DNA of 6,825 nucleotides from an uncultured Flavobacteriaceae bacterium. Its GTDB lineage: Bacteria > Bacteroidota > Bacteroidia > Flavobacteriales > Flavobacteriaceae. Shown here piece after piece: positions 5,714 through 6,825 of the stretch. The translations under genes and the position numbers were made by a program. Position 1 is the first letter of the stretch; each line of letters opens with the position of its first letter. The DNA lies in assembly GCA_913052425.1 (NCBI GenBank), contig CAJXEG010000074.1:1-6825 (forward strand). The letters run 5' to 3'. A model generated the notes under the pieces. It ran no database searches. It worked only from the letters and a program-made list of their open reading frames with translations, and was not told the origin of the DNA.

Positions 5714-6825
5714 CTATATGGTTGATACCCTGAGGGTGTTGACCATTCCTTTTTTAATGATGGGCATGGAAGTCAGGTTGATCAAAAGATCTCCTTTGTC
5801 CACGTAACCTGTTTTTTGGGCGATTTCATTGATCTGCTCTACTGTTTTGTCAGTGCTTTCAAAACTGTCATAGAAAAAGGCTTTGACCCCCCAAATGAGA
5901 TTGAGTTGGGTTAGAATTCTTTTGTTGGGTGTAAAAACCAAAATATGGGAATTGGGTCGCCATGCCGAAACTTGAAAGGCAGTATAACCACTATTGGTCA
6001 AGGTGCATATGGCTTTGGCCTGAACATCATTGGCAATGTGTACGGCGTGATAACAAATGGATTTGGTAATAAACCTAACGGTTCTGATGTTTGGTGGTTT
6101 TTGCGGTACTGAGATCAGCTCGGAGTTTTCCACACTGCGAATGATGGAACTCATGGTCTGGATCACCTGCACGGGATATTCACCAACAGAAGTTTCTCCG
6201 GAGAGCATCACGGCGTCTGCTCCATCCATCACCGAATTGGCAACATCGTTTACTTCTGCCCGCGTTGCAGTGAGGCTGTCGATCATACTCTCCATCATCT
6301 GGGTTGCAATGATGACGGGAATCCGGGCTTTTTTGGCACGTTTGACCAATTCTTTTTGAATCAGAGGAACCTCTGCCGGGGGAATTTCAACTCCCAGATC
6401 ACCACGGGCTACCATCAGACCATCACAATAAGAAATGATTTTGTCTATGTTGTCAATTCCCTCAGGCTTTTCAATTTTAGCGATGATAGGGATTTTATTG
6501 TCGGAGTGTTTTTCGATCAACTTTTTCAAATCCAAAATATCCTCACTGTTTCTAACAAAAGACAAGGCAATCCAATCAACCTTTTGTTTGATGGCAAACT
6601 CGGCATCGATTACATCTTTTTCGGTCAATGCGGGCAGTGATATTTTGGTATTGGGAAGATTGACTCCTTTTTTGGATTTTAATTTTCCTCCTTGAATTAC
6701 TTTGGTTTCAACTTTTTCTTTTTTGTCGGTGGAAATGACCTCAAAAATCAGCTTACCGTCATCCAATAGAATCCTCTCTCCGGGTTGAACGTCTTTGGAG
6801 AAATTATCGTAATTCATAAAGACTT
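5714..6825 (-). CDS. pyk: Pyruvate kinase, lacking its N-terminal part (beyond right edge)
   Basis: Partial gene. The frame stays open past ATG 6817 to the right edge (KVF before MNYDNF), so that ATG is internal and roughly the first quarter of the enzyme is missing. The enzyme turns phosphoenolpyruvate and ADP into pyruvate and ATP, the last step of glycolysis, in the cytoplasm. Counting from the internal Met, the visible part holds the B-domain segment GERILLDDGKL (13-23), the barrel motif WIALSFVRN (82-90), IIAKIEKPEG with the expected catalytic Lys114 and metal ligand Glu116, MVARGDLGVE (135-144, metal ligand Asp140), ATQMMESM (171-178) with Thr172, TRAEVNDVANSVMDGADAVM (185-204) and LSGETSVGEYP. 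The C-terminal domain (about 240-367) is complete, ending MVNTLRVSTI. All visible catalytic residues are conserved. It is the most upstream of the minus-strand genes seen. Confidence 0.97.
   Translation of the reverse strand, partial: VFMNYDNFSKDVQPGERILLDDGKLIFEVISTDKKEKVETKVIQGGKLKSKKGVNLPNTKISLPALTEKDVIDAEFAIKQKVDWIALSFVRNSEDILDLKKLIEKHSDNKIPIIAKIEKPEGIDNIDKIISYCDGLMVARGDLGVEIPPAEVPLIQKELVKRAKKARIPVIIATQMMESMIDSLTATRAEVNDVANSVMDGADAVMLSGETSVGEYPVQVIQTMSSIIRSVENSELISVPQKPPNIRTVRFITKSICYHAVHIANDVQAKAICTLTNSGYTAFQVSAWRPNSHILVFTPNKRILTQLNLIWGVKAFFYDSFESTDKTVEQINEIAQKTGYVDKGDLLINLTSMPIIKKGMVNTLRVSTI

Noticed and set aside
6057..6695. Three plus-strand open frames (6057-6359, 6356-6640, 6435-6695) over pyk
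   Set aside because: They lie entirely antisense to conserved pyruvate kinase motifs, and the products look random.
1..6825. Search for a novel defence, mobile or biosynthetic system
   Set aside because: All sizeable genes but one fall into housekeeping or widespread membrane families; no transposase, integrase, nuclease, toxin-antitoxin pair, direct-repeat array or shift in base composition was seen.

Overview
The window looks like ordinary chromosomal DNA from a member of the Bacteroidota (Cytophagales or Flavobacteriia; I cannot decide which from the sequence alone). Four things point there: the batD-batE pair, the Bacteroidota-type PheS insert around residues 257-275, promoter-like TAnnTTTG boxes, and the near absence of Shine-Dalgarno sites with A/T-rich leaders instead. 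I see no tRNA, rRNA, CRISPR array, transposase, integrase or phage gene.

Layout. Left block, plus strand: the 3' part of batD runs in from beyond the left edge and overlaps batE by 4 bases (ATGA). These are the last genes of a Bat (aerotolerance-type) operon. A CvpA-family membrane protein gene on the minus strand converges on batE, and the two overlap by 8 bases. It starts back to back with a small plus-strand gene of unknown function, which is followed 17 bases later by pheS, the alpha subunit of phenylalanyl-tRNA synthetase. pheS converges on gpsA, and their stop codons overlap within TTAA.

Right block, minus strand, in transcription order: pyk (pyruvate kinase, its 5' part lying beyond the right edge), a 158-base gap, a CYTH-domain gene, a four-helix membrane protein with histidines in three helices, then gpsA (glycerol-3-phosphate dehydrogenase). 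The last two are only 15 bases apart and probably share a transcript. The genes serve housekeeping roles: envelope/stress membrane complex (Bat), translation (PheS), glycolysis (Pyk), phospholipid precursor supply (GpsA).

I did not find a new multi-gene system. The points most worth a second look are as follows. (1) The CYTH gene seems to be decaying or diverging: its conserved late acidic pair reads Lys-x-Lys, and its 3' end looks frameshifted, since adding one base restores a family-like GDPxYLNAMM tail. (2) The gap between pyk and the CYTH gene holds a coding-like stretch of 37 codons with no start codon, perhaps a gene remnant. (3) Perfect TAnnTTTG boxes lie 3 and 4 bases before the chosen start codons of the unknown gene and of pheS, which would predict leaderless mRNAs. 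(4) A 6-bp inverted repeat spans both the stop codon of the membrane gene and the gpsA start codon.
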